Source of the DNA: JBOHCT01 sp050699055
GTDB lineage: Bacteria > Actinomycetota > Actinomycetes > Streptosporangiales > JBOHCT01
NCBI GenBank assembly: GCA_050699055.1
Contig: JBOHCT010000123.1
Location: forward strand, 1-13,188
Direction: 5' to 3'
Length of the DNA: 13,188 bases
A program made the position numbers and the translations under genes. Positions 1 through 5,222 of this stretch are shown here, piece after piece; the stretch's first letter is position 1, and each line of letters opens with the position of its first letter. Below the pieces are notes generated by a model. That model was not told where the DNA came from. It did no database searches and saw only the letters and a list, made by a program, of their open reading frames with translations.

Positions 1-1167
1 GATCATCTTCTGCTCGACGGTCGTGCGGACGCGTCCGCTGCCGTGCTCCTCCGCGATGTCGGCGATCCTGCCGAGCTGGTCACCGGGGACGCGCCCCACG
101 GTGGGGGCGAAGCCGACGTAGCAGCGCCCGTCGTGCTGGCGGTGCACCCCGACGTGGTCCCGCCGCCCGTCGAGAGGCTCGGGAGGGGAGGGGCCGTCGG
201 CGAGGGCGTAGCCGAGGTACTCCTTCTCGAGCACCTCGCGAAAACGCTCGGGCCCCCAGTCGGCGACGAGGAACTTCATGCGCGCCCGATTGCGCAGTCT
301 GCGGTAACCGTAATCCCGGAAGATCGAGGTCACTCCGGCCCAGACCGTGGGCACCTGTGCGAGAGGTACGAACGTGCCGAGCCGTTTGGCCAGCATGGGG
401 TTGGTCGACAGCCCGCCGCCGACGTGCAGGTCGAAGCCGAGCTCGCCGTCCTGGCCGACCACCCCCACGAACGAGACATCGTTGATCTCGTGGATGGTGC
501 ACAGGTGGCGGCAGCCGCTCACCGCGGTCTTGTATTTACGGGGGAGGTTCGAGAAGTCTGGCGACCCGACGTACCGCCGCTGCAGCTCCTCGAGCGCGGG
601 TGTGGCGTCCACGATCTCGTCCGCGTCGATGCCCGCGACAGGGCAGCCAAGCATGTTGCGAGGAGTATCGCCGCACGCCTCGGTCGTGGAGAGGCCGACG
701 GCCTCGAGCGCGTCCCAGATCGCCGGCACACTCTCGATCTCGATCCAGTGCAGCTGGACGTTCTGCCGGTCGGTGATGTCCGCGGTTCCTCTGGCGTACC
801 TCCGGGAGATGTCCGCGATCGTCCGCAGCTGGGCGAGGTCGAGCTGCCCACCAGGGATCCGTACCCGGACCATGAAGTACTGGTCCTCGAGCTCCTCAGG
901 GGAGAGGATCGCGGTCTTGCCGCCCTCGATTCCCGGCCTGCGCTGGGTGTACACGCCGTACCAGCGGAAGCGTCCGCGCAGGTCGGCCGGGTCGATCGAG
1001 TCGAAGCCGCGCCGCGCGTAGATATTGGTGATCCGATCACGGACGTTGAGCCCGTCGTCGTCCTTCTTCAGTCGCTCGGTGGCGTTGAGCGGCTCCGTGT
1101 GGCCAAGGGCCCACTGGCCCTCCGCCCGATGGCGCCCGCGGCGCTTCGATGCGGGGTTCGGGGGCAT
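1..1167 (-). CDS. sirA: Ferredoxin-dependent sulfite/nitrite reductase (SirA/NirA type), 3' end beyond window
   Basis: Siroheme/[4Fe-4S] reductase that reduces sulfite to sulfide (assimilation to cysteine) or nitrite to ammonia, using ferredoxin; cytoplasmic. Only the first 389 codons are here; family members are about 555-570 residues. Visible hallmarks are RWYGVYTQR (residues 68-76), the ferredoxin nitrite/sulfite reductase signature TADITDRQNVQLHWI (128-142), EACGDTPRNMLGCPVAG (163-179), and KYKTAVSGCRHLC (211-223). The C-terminal CX5C/CX3C ligands for the iron-sulfur cluster and siroheme lie beyond the left edge. Tyr73 and Cys165 are spaced exactly as Tyr69 and Cys161 in M. tuberculosis NirA, which are covalently linked beside the siroheme. 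The start ATG is chosen because GGAGGA sits 8 nt upstream. A leader peptide and an SD-sequestering hairpin precede it. Sulfite reductase is favoured over nitrite reductase because of the Cys-containing leader; sequence alone does not separate them. Confidence 0.93.
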   Translation of the reverse strand, partial: MPPNPASKRRGRHRAEGQWALGHTEPLNATERLKKDDDGLNVRDRITNIYARRGFDSIDPADLRGRFRWYGVYTQRRPGIEGGKTAILSPEELEDQYFMVRVRIPGGQLDLAQLRTIADISRRYARGTADITDRQNVQLHWIEIESVPAIWDALEAVGLSTTEACGDTPRNMLGCPVAGIDADEIVDATPALEELQRRYVGSPDFSNLPRKYKTAVSGCRHLCTIHEINDVSFVGVVGQDGELGFDLHVGGGLSTNPMLAKRLGTFVPLAQVPTVWAGVTSIFRDYGYRRLRNRARMKFLVADWGPERFREVLEKEYLGYALADGPSPPEPLDGRRDHVGVHRQHDGRCYVGFAPTVGRVPGDQLGRIADIAEEHGSGRVRTTVEQKMI

Positions 1168-1172
1168 GGGAT

Positions 1173-1219
1173 GTGTCCTCCGGGACTGGGGTTAGCAGAT
1201 GTCATCGGGTCGAGGACAC
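1173..1219 (-). promoter_or_regulatory. Hairpin sequestering the sirA Shine-Dalgarno
   Basis: On the minus strand GTGTCCTC (1219-1212) is perfectly complementary to GAGGACAC (1180-1173), giving an 8-bp stem around a 31-nt loop. The downstream arm contains the sirA ribosome-binding site GGAGGA, so the folded form would block sirA translation. The pairing is seen directly; the regulatory role is inference. No U-tract follows, so this would be a translational block and not a terminator. Confidence 0.5.
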
Positions 1220-1367
1220 GTGGCCACCGCCGACAGTCGGCATGGGAGACCGGACAGAGCCTGAGAAGGGGTCCGTAAGACATGACGACGCGACGCCGAC
1301 GGGGCCACGCGTCCGGAATGGGCGGGTGACGTCAGCGGGCGTCGCGACAGACCGCGCTGAAGACGCG
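1214..1367 (-). promoter_or_regulatory. Competing attenuator arms between leader peptide and sirA
   Basis: GGACGCGTGGCC (1314-1303) can pair with GGCCACGTGTCC (1225-1214) over 12 bp (11 Watson-Crick and one G-U). That helix uses six of the eight bases of the anti-SD arm, so it excludes the SD-blocking hairpin. GACGCG within the same arm (1313-1308) can instead pair with CGCGTC (1367-1362) inside the leader coding sequence, just before its Cys codon (1349-1347). This gives a 1:2 / 2:3 / 3:4 arrangement like classic amino-acid attenuators. Pairings are visible by eye; no energy calculation was done. Confidence 0.45.
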
Positions 1368-1427
1368 CATGTAGTCGATGTGGCGTCGCACGACGAGTCC
1401 CACACCAAGCAACGTCTCAGCGGTCAC
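1332..1427 (-). CDS. Cys-containing leader peptide upstream of sirA (start uncertain)
   Basis: A short reading frame of at most 31 codons ends with VRRHIDYMRVFSAVC followed by Arg-Asp-Ala-Arg and TGA. This matches the small leader peptides annotated in Streptomyces and relatives (RRH-V/I-D-x-x-RV-x-S-A-x-C), which often precede sulfur-assimilation genes. The one Cys codon is four codons before the stop codon's Arg neighbour, at 1349-1347. Candidate starts are GTG at 1427, 1403 or 1391; none has a strong Shine-Dalgarno, and TATACG at 1432-1427 could be a -10 box, which would favour the shorter forms. It lies 164 nt upstream of sirA on the same strand. The likely role is to sense charged tRNA-Cys by ribosome stalling, not to act as a protein. 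Family resemblance is from memory of the motif; function is inferred from context. Confidence 0.6.
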   Translation of the reverse strand: MTAETLLGVGLVVRRHIDYMRVFSAVCRDAR

Positions 1428-1494
1428 GTATACGACAGTGACATGCCGGCCCACGTACTGTCCAGAGGATGTGGCCCGTACCGGCCGTGGATCG

Positions 1495-1617
1495 TCAGGG
1501 GCCGGGCGCGCCGGTCGCGGGTTCTGTCGGCTCTCCCGGCTGGCCGTGCTGGCAGTCGCACCAGCTCCCGTCGGGACACTCATCGTGGCGACGCTCCCGA
1601 CACGCTGCGCAGATCAC
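1495..1617 (-). CDS. Small Cys-rich protein, 40 aa, putative metal-binding
   Basis: The frame starting at GTG 1617 encodes 40 residues with Cys3, Cys6, Cys14, Cys20, Cys22 and His24 (CAACRERRHDEC, then SWCDCQH), followed by a Pro/Glu/Gly-rich tail. I recognise this C-x2-C...C...C-x-C-x-H pattern as a common small uncharacterised actinobacterial protein, probably a zinc or iron knuckle; no function is known to me. The start is weak: AGGGGA lies only 1 nt before the GTG, and CACAAT 7 nt upstream could be a -10 box for a leaderless message. The reading frame is open upstream through the 21-bp repeats into the aidB remnant, so a longer chimeric product is possible. It is on the same strand as the leader and sirA. 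Confidence 0.5.
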   Translation of the reverse strand: MICAACRERRHDECPDGSWCDCQHGQPGEPTEPATGAPGP

Positions 1618-1627
1618 GTCCCCTATT

Positions 1628-1690
1628 GTGGCGCTCGCGGGGCGGGTTGTGGCCCTCGCGGGGCGGGTTGTGGCCCTCGCGGGGCGGGGT
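1628..1690. repeat. Three tandem 21-bp units
   Basis: Units at 1628-1648, 1649-1669 and 1670-1690 share the form GTGGCCCTCGCGGGGCGGG-TT. Unit 1 differs at one base (GTGGCG) and unit 3 near its end (GGT for GTT). The period is a multiple of three, so on the minus strand it reads as repeated seven-residue blocks of the type Ala-Thr-Thr-Arg-Pro-Ala-Arg. It lies exactly between the 3' break of the aidB remnant and the small Cys-rich gene. Confidence 0.85.
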
Positions 1691-2545
1691 GTCTGAGCGG
1701 TCGCGCCGTGGACGGCGCGTACCGTCAGACGCGCGGCGGCAGTCCGCATGAGGGGCTTGGCCACGAGCGGCTCCCCGAACGCTCGCCGGTACGTCGCATG
1801 ATGAGTCGCCTGGGCGACAGCCTGCCGCATGAGCGCCGCTGAACCCGTGACGCAGTCGAGACGGGGCATCGCCACCATCTCGATGATCCTCGCGACTCCA
1901 CGCCCCTCCGGCCCTACGCGGCGCGCGTACGCGTCGCCGCCGAGGGGATGCGCGCGCGTCGAGCCCGCCCGTACGTCAGAACCGCCTTGCTTCTCCGTCA
2001 TGCCCATGCCCATCAGGCAGCCGGCCTTGTCCGCCGGCGGACGCAGCCCGAAGTCGTACTCCGTCGGCGTGAGCCGCGGCACCCACTTGGCGGCGACGTC
2101 CGGGTCGGCACGCAGGGCGGGCACGGCGGCGCACGTCATCGAGATGGGACAGCCGTGGCCACCCTCGACCTGGTTCCAGACGTAGAAGGTCGCCGCGCGG
2201 GCCACGTGGGCCCCCGCGCGGCGCTCGCGCCATGGCAGGGAGTGCAGCCCGTTCCCGACCGCGACCTCCATCAGCCGGTGCCACGAGGGGTGGAAGTCGA
2301 CCCCGTCGACGCGGCGGCCGTACCTGTCGCGGGTGCGAAGGACCGGGGATGGGCATTGGCCTCCACGCCCCAGCGCTGAGCCTCCTCTCCGCCGGCGAGG
2401 CACCCCAAGTCGTGCAAGCGTGTTCGGCGCCGTGACGGACCACCCCCTCCAGGAGATCGCGGTAGGCGCCCGCCACGTCGTAACCGACCAGCGGCGGAGG
2501 CTGGTTGATGACGTCGAACGTCGTGCTCGGTGTCCCAGCGGCCAT
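1691..2545 (-). pseudogene. aidB: aidB-like acyl-CoA dehydrogenase pseudogene
   Basis: Fragments of the AidB branch of acyl-CoA dehydrogenases (FAD enzymes of about 540 residues, linked to the alkylation response in E. coli) lie in three frames. The N-terminus starts at ATG 2545 (TFDVINQPPPLVGYDV) and is good to about 2417. It then continues in a second frame (RLHDLGCLAGGEEAQRWGVE) to about 2350. A third frame carries DRYGRRVDGVDFHPSWH, VEGGHGCPISMT and GMGMTEKQGGSDV. Near 1920 the text jumps from GGDAY to VGPEGRGV, skipping about 70 residues of the central beta domain. Homology stops after KPLMR near 1750-1700, so roughly the last 170 residues are missing. Two frameshifts, an internal deletion and a lost C-terminus make sequencing error an unlikely full explanation. 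The assignment is by remembered comparison with E. coli AidB. Confidence 0.85.
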
Positions 2546-2584
2546 GGCTCTACCGTCGGCGCACGGTCAGCCGGGGCGCCTGAC

Positions 2585-2603
2585 GGCGCATGCGTACTGC
2601 GCC
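2585..2603. promoter_or_regulatory. Inverted repeat upstream of the phosphoribosyltransferase gene
   Basis: GGCGCA (2585-2590) and TGCGCC (2598-2603) form a 6-bp stem around 7 nt, between the aidB remnant start and the phosphoribosyltransferase start. It could be an operator or a 5'-UTR hairpin; it does not resemble a DosR box. In GC-rich DNA such short repeats arise by chance, so support is weak. Confidence 0.2.
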
Positions 2604-2665
2604 GAGCGGGTAGAGCGGAGACAAGCGGACGTGCGCCCGAGGAGGGCCCGAGGAGAGGTGTCGTC

Positions 2666-3367
2666 GTGCGGTCGAGCCGTTCGTCGCCCGGCTCGGAAGA
2701 GTCTGTCTCCCCGCCGTTCGCGGATCGAGCCGCGGCCGGCCGGCACTTGGGGCACCGGCTCGCCTCGATGGGGCTGACCGACCCCCTCGTCTTCGCCCTG
2801 CCGCGCGGCGGGGTGGCCGTCGCGTACGAGGTGGCGCATGTCCTCGACGCTTCTCTCGACGTGTTGGTCACACGCAAGATCGGCTATCCGTACCAGCCTG
2901 AGCTTGGTGTCGGGGCGATCGCCGAGGGCGGGGAGCCAGTGTATGACCCCAGGCTGATGGACCGGCTCGGGCTACATCCGGATGATCTGGAGGACGTGGT
3001 CACGACCGAACGGGAGGAACTGCGCAGAAGGGTCGAGGTGTACCGCGGTGAGCGTCCGCTGCCCGGCGCGAAGGGGCGCGACGTCGTCGTGGTCGACGAT
3101 GGTCTCGCGACAGGAGGGACCGCTCGCGCCGCGCTGCGGGCCGTCCGTGCCGGGCGGCCACGGCGTCTCCTTCTGGCCGCCCCCGTGAGCGCCGCGGATA
3201 CCGCCGAGGCGATCCGGGGGGACGCCGACGACGTGGTCATCCTCGCGGCGCCGCCGGGATTCCGCGCGGTCGGTCAGTGGTACCACGCCTTCGACCAGCT
3301 CACCGACGACGACGTCGTGGCGTTGCTCGAACAAGCGGGGCTCGAACAAGCCGGGGGACGTGGGTGA
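2666..3367 (+). CDS. Phosphoribosyltransferase-family protein, 233 aa
   Basis: Type I phosphoribosyltransferase fold of unknown substrate. The N-terminal FADRAAAGRHLGHRL (residues 18-32), FALPRGGVAVAYEVA (43-57), TRKIGYPYQPELGVGAIAEGG (69-89) and the PRPP-binding loop VVVVDDGLATGGTA (140-153) are all intact, with two acidic residues before the GLATGGT loop as expected. RAVGQWYHAFDQLTDDDV (200-217) is the usual C-terminal block. The GTG start at 2666 is preceded by GAGAGG with a 7-nt spacer; the open frame further upstream lacks similarity. Its stop overlaps the next gene's start (GTGA), so the two are translationally coupled. In M. tuberculosis the fused homologue Rv0571c combines this domain with a hydrolase and belongs to the DosR dormancy regulon. 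The gene is divergent from the aidB remnant. Confidence 0.9.
   Translation: MRSSRSSPGSEESVSPPFADRAAAGRHLGHRLASMGLTDPLVFALPRGGVAVAYEVAHVLDASLDVLVTRKIGYPYQPELGVGAIAEGGEPVYDPRLMDRLGLHPDDLEDVVTTEREELRRRVEVYRGERPLPGAKGRDVVVVDDGLATGGTARAALRAVRAGRPRRLLLAAPVSAADTAEAIRGDADDVVILAAPPGFRAVGQWYHAFDQLTDDDVVALLEQAGLEQAGGRG
3326..3355 (+). repeat. 15-bp tandem duplication at the end of the phosphoribosyltransferase gene
   Basis: CTCGAACAAGCGGGG (3326-3340) is followed directly by a copy with one change (3341-3355). It duplicates the residues Leu-Glu-Gln-Ala-Gly in frame just before the stop, at the joint with the hydrolase gene. Confidence 0.8.
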
Positions 3368-4011
3368 CACGACGCGACACCCTCCCGGTGGACGCCGGGA
3401 CGGCGAGTCTTCCGGGTGACCTGACTGTCCCCGACGGCTCCAGCGGGCTCGTCCTCTTCGCCCACGGCAGCGGCAGCAGCCGCAGCAGCCCGCGTAACCG
3501 TCACGTCGGCGAGGAGCTCAGCGTCCGGGGCATGGCGACCTTGCTCTTCGACCTGCTGACAGAGGAGGAGGCTGCCACCGCGCGGTGGCGGTTCGACATC
3601 ACCTTGCTGGCTCGGCGGCTGGAAGGCGCCGTGGAATGGGTGCGCACACGGAGCGATCTGGCAGACCTTCCGCTCGGCCTTTTCGGTGCCAGTACGGGTG
3701 CGGCCGCCGCGCTAGTGGCTGCCGCGCACCGGTCAGGTGCTGTCGGTGCCGTGGTGTCGCGCGGCGGCCGGCCCGACCTGGCCGGTACGGAGCTACCGGC
3801 CGTGCGGGCGCCGACGCTTCTGATCGTCGGCGGGCGTGACGTGGAGGTTCTCACGCTCAACGAGAAGGCCGCGAAAGAACTCGGAGCCCCGCATGAGGTC
3901 GCGGTGGTACCAGGAGCCACCCACCTCTTCGAGGAACCGGGCGCCCTGGATGCCGTCGCGGGACTCGCGGGAGACTGGTTTACCCGCCACCTCGGCGGTC
4001 CACGACCATGA
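3364..4011 (+). CDS. Alpha/beta hydrolase, dienelactone-hydrolase type, 215 aa
   Basis: Serine hydrolase of the alpha/beta fold; substrate unknown. The oxyanion region is LFAHGSGSSR (residues 31-40). The nucleophile elbow is GLFGASTGAAA with Ser110, the acid is Asp159 in VGGRDVEV, and the base is His187 in GATHLFEE, giving a complete triad in the right order. There is no signal peptide, so it is cytoplasmic. The GTG at 3364 overlaps the stop of the phosphoribosyltransferase by 4 nt; no separate ribosome-binding site is needed. The combined length of the two proteins (233 + 215) is close to the 443 residues of the fused M. tuberculosis protein Rv0571c, which suggests the two act together. The gene ends 7 nt from the stop of the convergent WhiB gene. 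Confidence 0.88.
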   Translation: MTRRDTLPVDAGTASLPGDLTVPDGSSGLVLFAHGSGSSRSSPRNRHVGEELSVRGMATLLFDLLTEEEAATARWRFDITLLARRLEGAVEWVRTRSDLADLPLGLFGASTGAAAALVAAAHRSGAVGAVVSRGGRPDLAGTELPAVRAPTLLIVGGRDVEVLTLNEKAAKELGAPHEVAVVPGATHLFEEPGALDAVAGLAGDWFTRHLGGPRP

Positions 4012-4018
4012 GGGCGCC

Positions 4019-4309
4019 TCAGGCAGCCCGCCTGCTGCGCCTCCGACGCTCGGCGGTGCGCTCGTCCTCGTTCATGCCGCCCCAGACGCCGTACTTCTCC
4101 GGCTTCGTGAGGGCGTACTCCAAGCACTCGGCGCGCACCGGGCAGTCGGCGCAGATCGCCTTGGCCTTACGTTCGCGTACCTCGCGCTCGGGCTGACGTT
4201 CGCCTTCCGGCCCGAAGAAAAGCGCGATGTCCTCTCCACGGCACGCGGCAGCCTCCTGCCAGCCCCAGCGGGGCGCAGGTCGGCCTGTCTGCCTGCGTAC
4301 CTGAGCCAT
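4019..4309 (-). CDS. WhiB-family [4Fe-4S] transcriptional regulator, 96 aa
   Basis: Small iron-sulfur regulator that acts with the principal sigma factor, typically sensing O2 or NO. The four cluster cysteines are Cys23 (ACRGED), Cys53, Cys56 (ICADCPV) and Cys62, with the family spacing C-x29-C-x2-C-x5-C. The GVWGG turn is at residues 74-78, followed by NEDERTAERRRR and a very basic C-terminal DNA-binding tail. ATG at 4309 is chosen because GAGGTGG lies 8 nt upstream; a GTG at 4321 in the same frame has no ribosome-binding site. It is convergent with the hydrolase gene, with only 7 nt between stops. Which Wbl subgroup it belongs to cannot be told from sequence alone, so no symbol is given. 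Confidence 0.93.
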   Translation of the reverse strand: MAQVRRQTGRPAPRWGWQEAAACRGEDIALFFGPEGERQPEREVRERKAKAICADCPVRAECLEYALTKPEKYGVWGGMNEDERTAERRRRSRRAA

Positions 4310-4592
4310 TTGCAGAACCACCTCGAAAGGTCGGGAGAGCTTCTTGACTTCGGCTCAGCTAGCACAACGCTTCACCGAGTGTGGGTGTTCCCGCGCCCGT
4401 ACCTCACCGATCGCCGGGCCAGCCCCGTGCGCGGGCCCAGGCGGCTGGCACTGCCGCTCGTGCTCGCGTGTTCCTCGGCAAGGAAGACGCCATAGGTCGT
4501 GGTGAGGTTGCCCCGGCCCGTGGCGCAAAGGCCCCTCTGGTCCATGGCGGGCCCTTTTCTTGGCCCTTCGGACCGTGTGTCAGAGTGAACCC
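4310..4592. other. Divergent intergenic interval between whiB-like and twin-CxxC genes
   Basis: No convincing coding frame is visible in these 283 bases. The interval should hold the whiB-like promoter (minus strand) and the promoter of the small gene at 4593. The one clear element is a plus-strand terminator-like hairpin at 4527-4562. A plus-strand transcript ending there would start within this interval or antisense to whiB. Confidence 0.5.
4527..4562 (+). terminator. Rho-independent terminator-like hairpin
   Basis: AAAGGCCC (4527-4534) pairs with GGGCCCTTT (4549-4557) through 8 bp with a single bulged C, around a 14-nt loop, and is followed by TTTTCTT. The U-rich tail is on the plus strand only. 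No plus-strand gene lies upstream, so it either ends a small unannotated RNA or acts as a leader terminator for the gene at 4593. Confidence 0.5.
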
Positions 4593-4769
4593 ATGACGGC
4601 GGCCGAACGGTACCGCATGGTCTGCCCAGAGTGTCAGGGCACCGGGCAGAGGCACGTGATGCGCGCGACGACGAACGGGCTGGGCGACGCCTTCACCGTC
4701 GTGCACCCGTGGCCCTGCACGACCTGCGACGACACAGGGTGGCTGGACATCGTCGCGCGACCCACGTAG
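4593..4769 (+). CDS. Small twin-CxxC zinc-ribbon-like protein, 58 aa
   Basis: Uncharacterised small protein with two CxxC-x-x-T-G units: CPECQGTG (residues 11-18) and CTTCDDTGW near the C-terminus, separated by about 35 residues. The repeats resemble the DnaJ-type CxxCxGxG zinc centre, so one zinc held by four cysteines is likely. Codon third positions are strongly G/C, as in neighbouring genes, which supports coding. ATG 4593 has no Shine-Dalgarno; CAGAGT six bases upstream could be a -10 box of a leaderless message. A terminator-like hairpin ends about 30 nt upstream. The gene runs convergent to the tRNA cluster, ending 15 nt from tRNA-Val. I know no function; a nucleic-acid or protein-binding role is only a guess. 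Confidence 0.65.
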   Translation: MTAAERYRMVCPECQGTGQRHVMRATTNGLGDAFTVVHPWPCTTCDDTGWLDIVARPT

Positions 4770-4783
4770 ATGGGAACACCTGG

Positions 4784-4855
4784 TGGGCGACACTGGGATT
4801 GAACCAGTGACCTCTACCGTGTCAAGGTAGCGCTCTCCCACTGAGCTAGTCGCCC
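4784..4855 (-). tRNA. tRNA-Val (GAC)
   Basis: A 72-nt cloverleaf: acceptor GGGCGAC pairs with GTCGCCC, D-arm TAGCTCAGTGGGAGAGC, anticodon stem-loop CTACC-TTGACAC-GGTAG with anticodon GAC, T-arm CTGGTTCAATCCCAG, and discriminator A. CCA is not fully encoded. Last gene of the three-tRNA minus-strand cluster. Confidence 0.96.
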
Positions 4856-4865
4856 AAGGATGTGG

Positions 4866-4937
4866 AGGCGGAGGCGGGAATCGAACCCGCGTACAGGGCT
4901 TTGCAGGCCCTTGCCTAAGCCACTCGGCCACTCCGCC
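4866..4937 (-). tRNA. tRNA-Cys (GCA)
   Basis: Acceptor GGCGGAG pairs with CTCCGCC, anticodon loop CTGCAAA with anticodon GCA, T-arm GCGGGTTCGATTCCCGC, and discriminator U as required for Cys identity. The 3' CCA is encoded in the DNA (4865-4863), unlike the two neighbouring tRNAs. Middle gene of the cluster. Confidence 0.96.
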
Positions 4938-4941
4938 ACGA

Positions 4942-4958
4942 GGGCCCAGAGGGGGCCC
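4942..4958. other. Hairpin in the Gly-Cys tRNA spacer
   Basis: GGGCCC (4942-4947) and GGGCCC (4953-4958) form a 6-bp stem with a 5-nt loop in the spacer between tRNA-Cys and tRNA-Gly. No U-tract follows on either strand, so a processing or spacer structure is more likely than a terminator. Confidence 0.3.
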
Positions 4959-4986
4959 GTGTGACGGTGCTCCCGCGACTCCTCCG

Positions 4987-5059
<73 letters not shown>

Positions 5060-5091
5060 GTGGCGGCGAGTACGCCGATCCGCGTCACGAA

Positions 5092-5121
5092 ACTCTAGCG
5101 GATCCACCCCCGTGGACCCAA
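5092..5121 (-). promoter_or_regulatory. Promoter of the tRNA-Gly-Cys-Val operon
   Basis: On the minus strand TTGGGT (5121-5116) and TAGAGT (5097-5092) are separated by 18 nt and would start transcription near 5085, about 25 nt before tRNA-Gly. Both boxes keep the key TTG and TA---T positions of a housekeeping promoter. Confidence 0.5.
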
Positions 5122-5222
5122 ACAGGGGGCAGACTCGCTCACGTCTCGATCGCACCCGACGCGCACACCGCGCGGTACGGCCGCCACACCAGCGTGTCGG
5201 CCGAGATGAGACTCTGATCGGC

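Noticed and set aside
43..1278. Long plus-strand open frame of 411 codons over the sirA region
   Set aside because: It is antisense to a clearly recognisable sulfite reductase reading frame and its translation shows no family motifs; long shadow frames are expected at this G+C.
1200..1330. Transcription terminator in the sirA leader
   Set aside because: None of the hairpins there is followed by a U-tract, so translational control fits better, though a Rho-dependent effect is not excluded.
1628..1690. CRISPR-like array
   Set aside because: Three directly abutting 21-bp units without spacers are a tandem repeat, not a CRISPR array.
2333..2665. N-terminal extension of the phosphoribosyltransferase to 344 residues
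   Set aside because: The extra part overlaps the aidB remnant antisense and shows no similarity; GTG 2666 has a good ribosome-binding site and gives the usual family N-terminus.
4310..4321. Upstream GTG 4321 as the whiB-like start
   Set aside because: No Shine-Dalgarno precedes it, while ATG 4309 has GAGGTGG at 8 nt.
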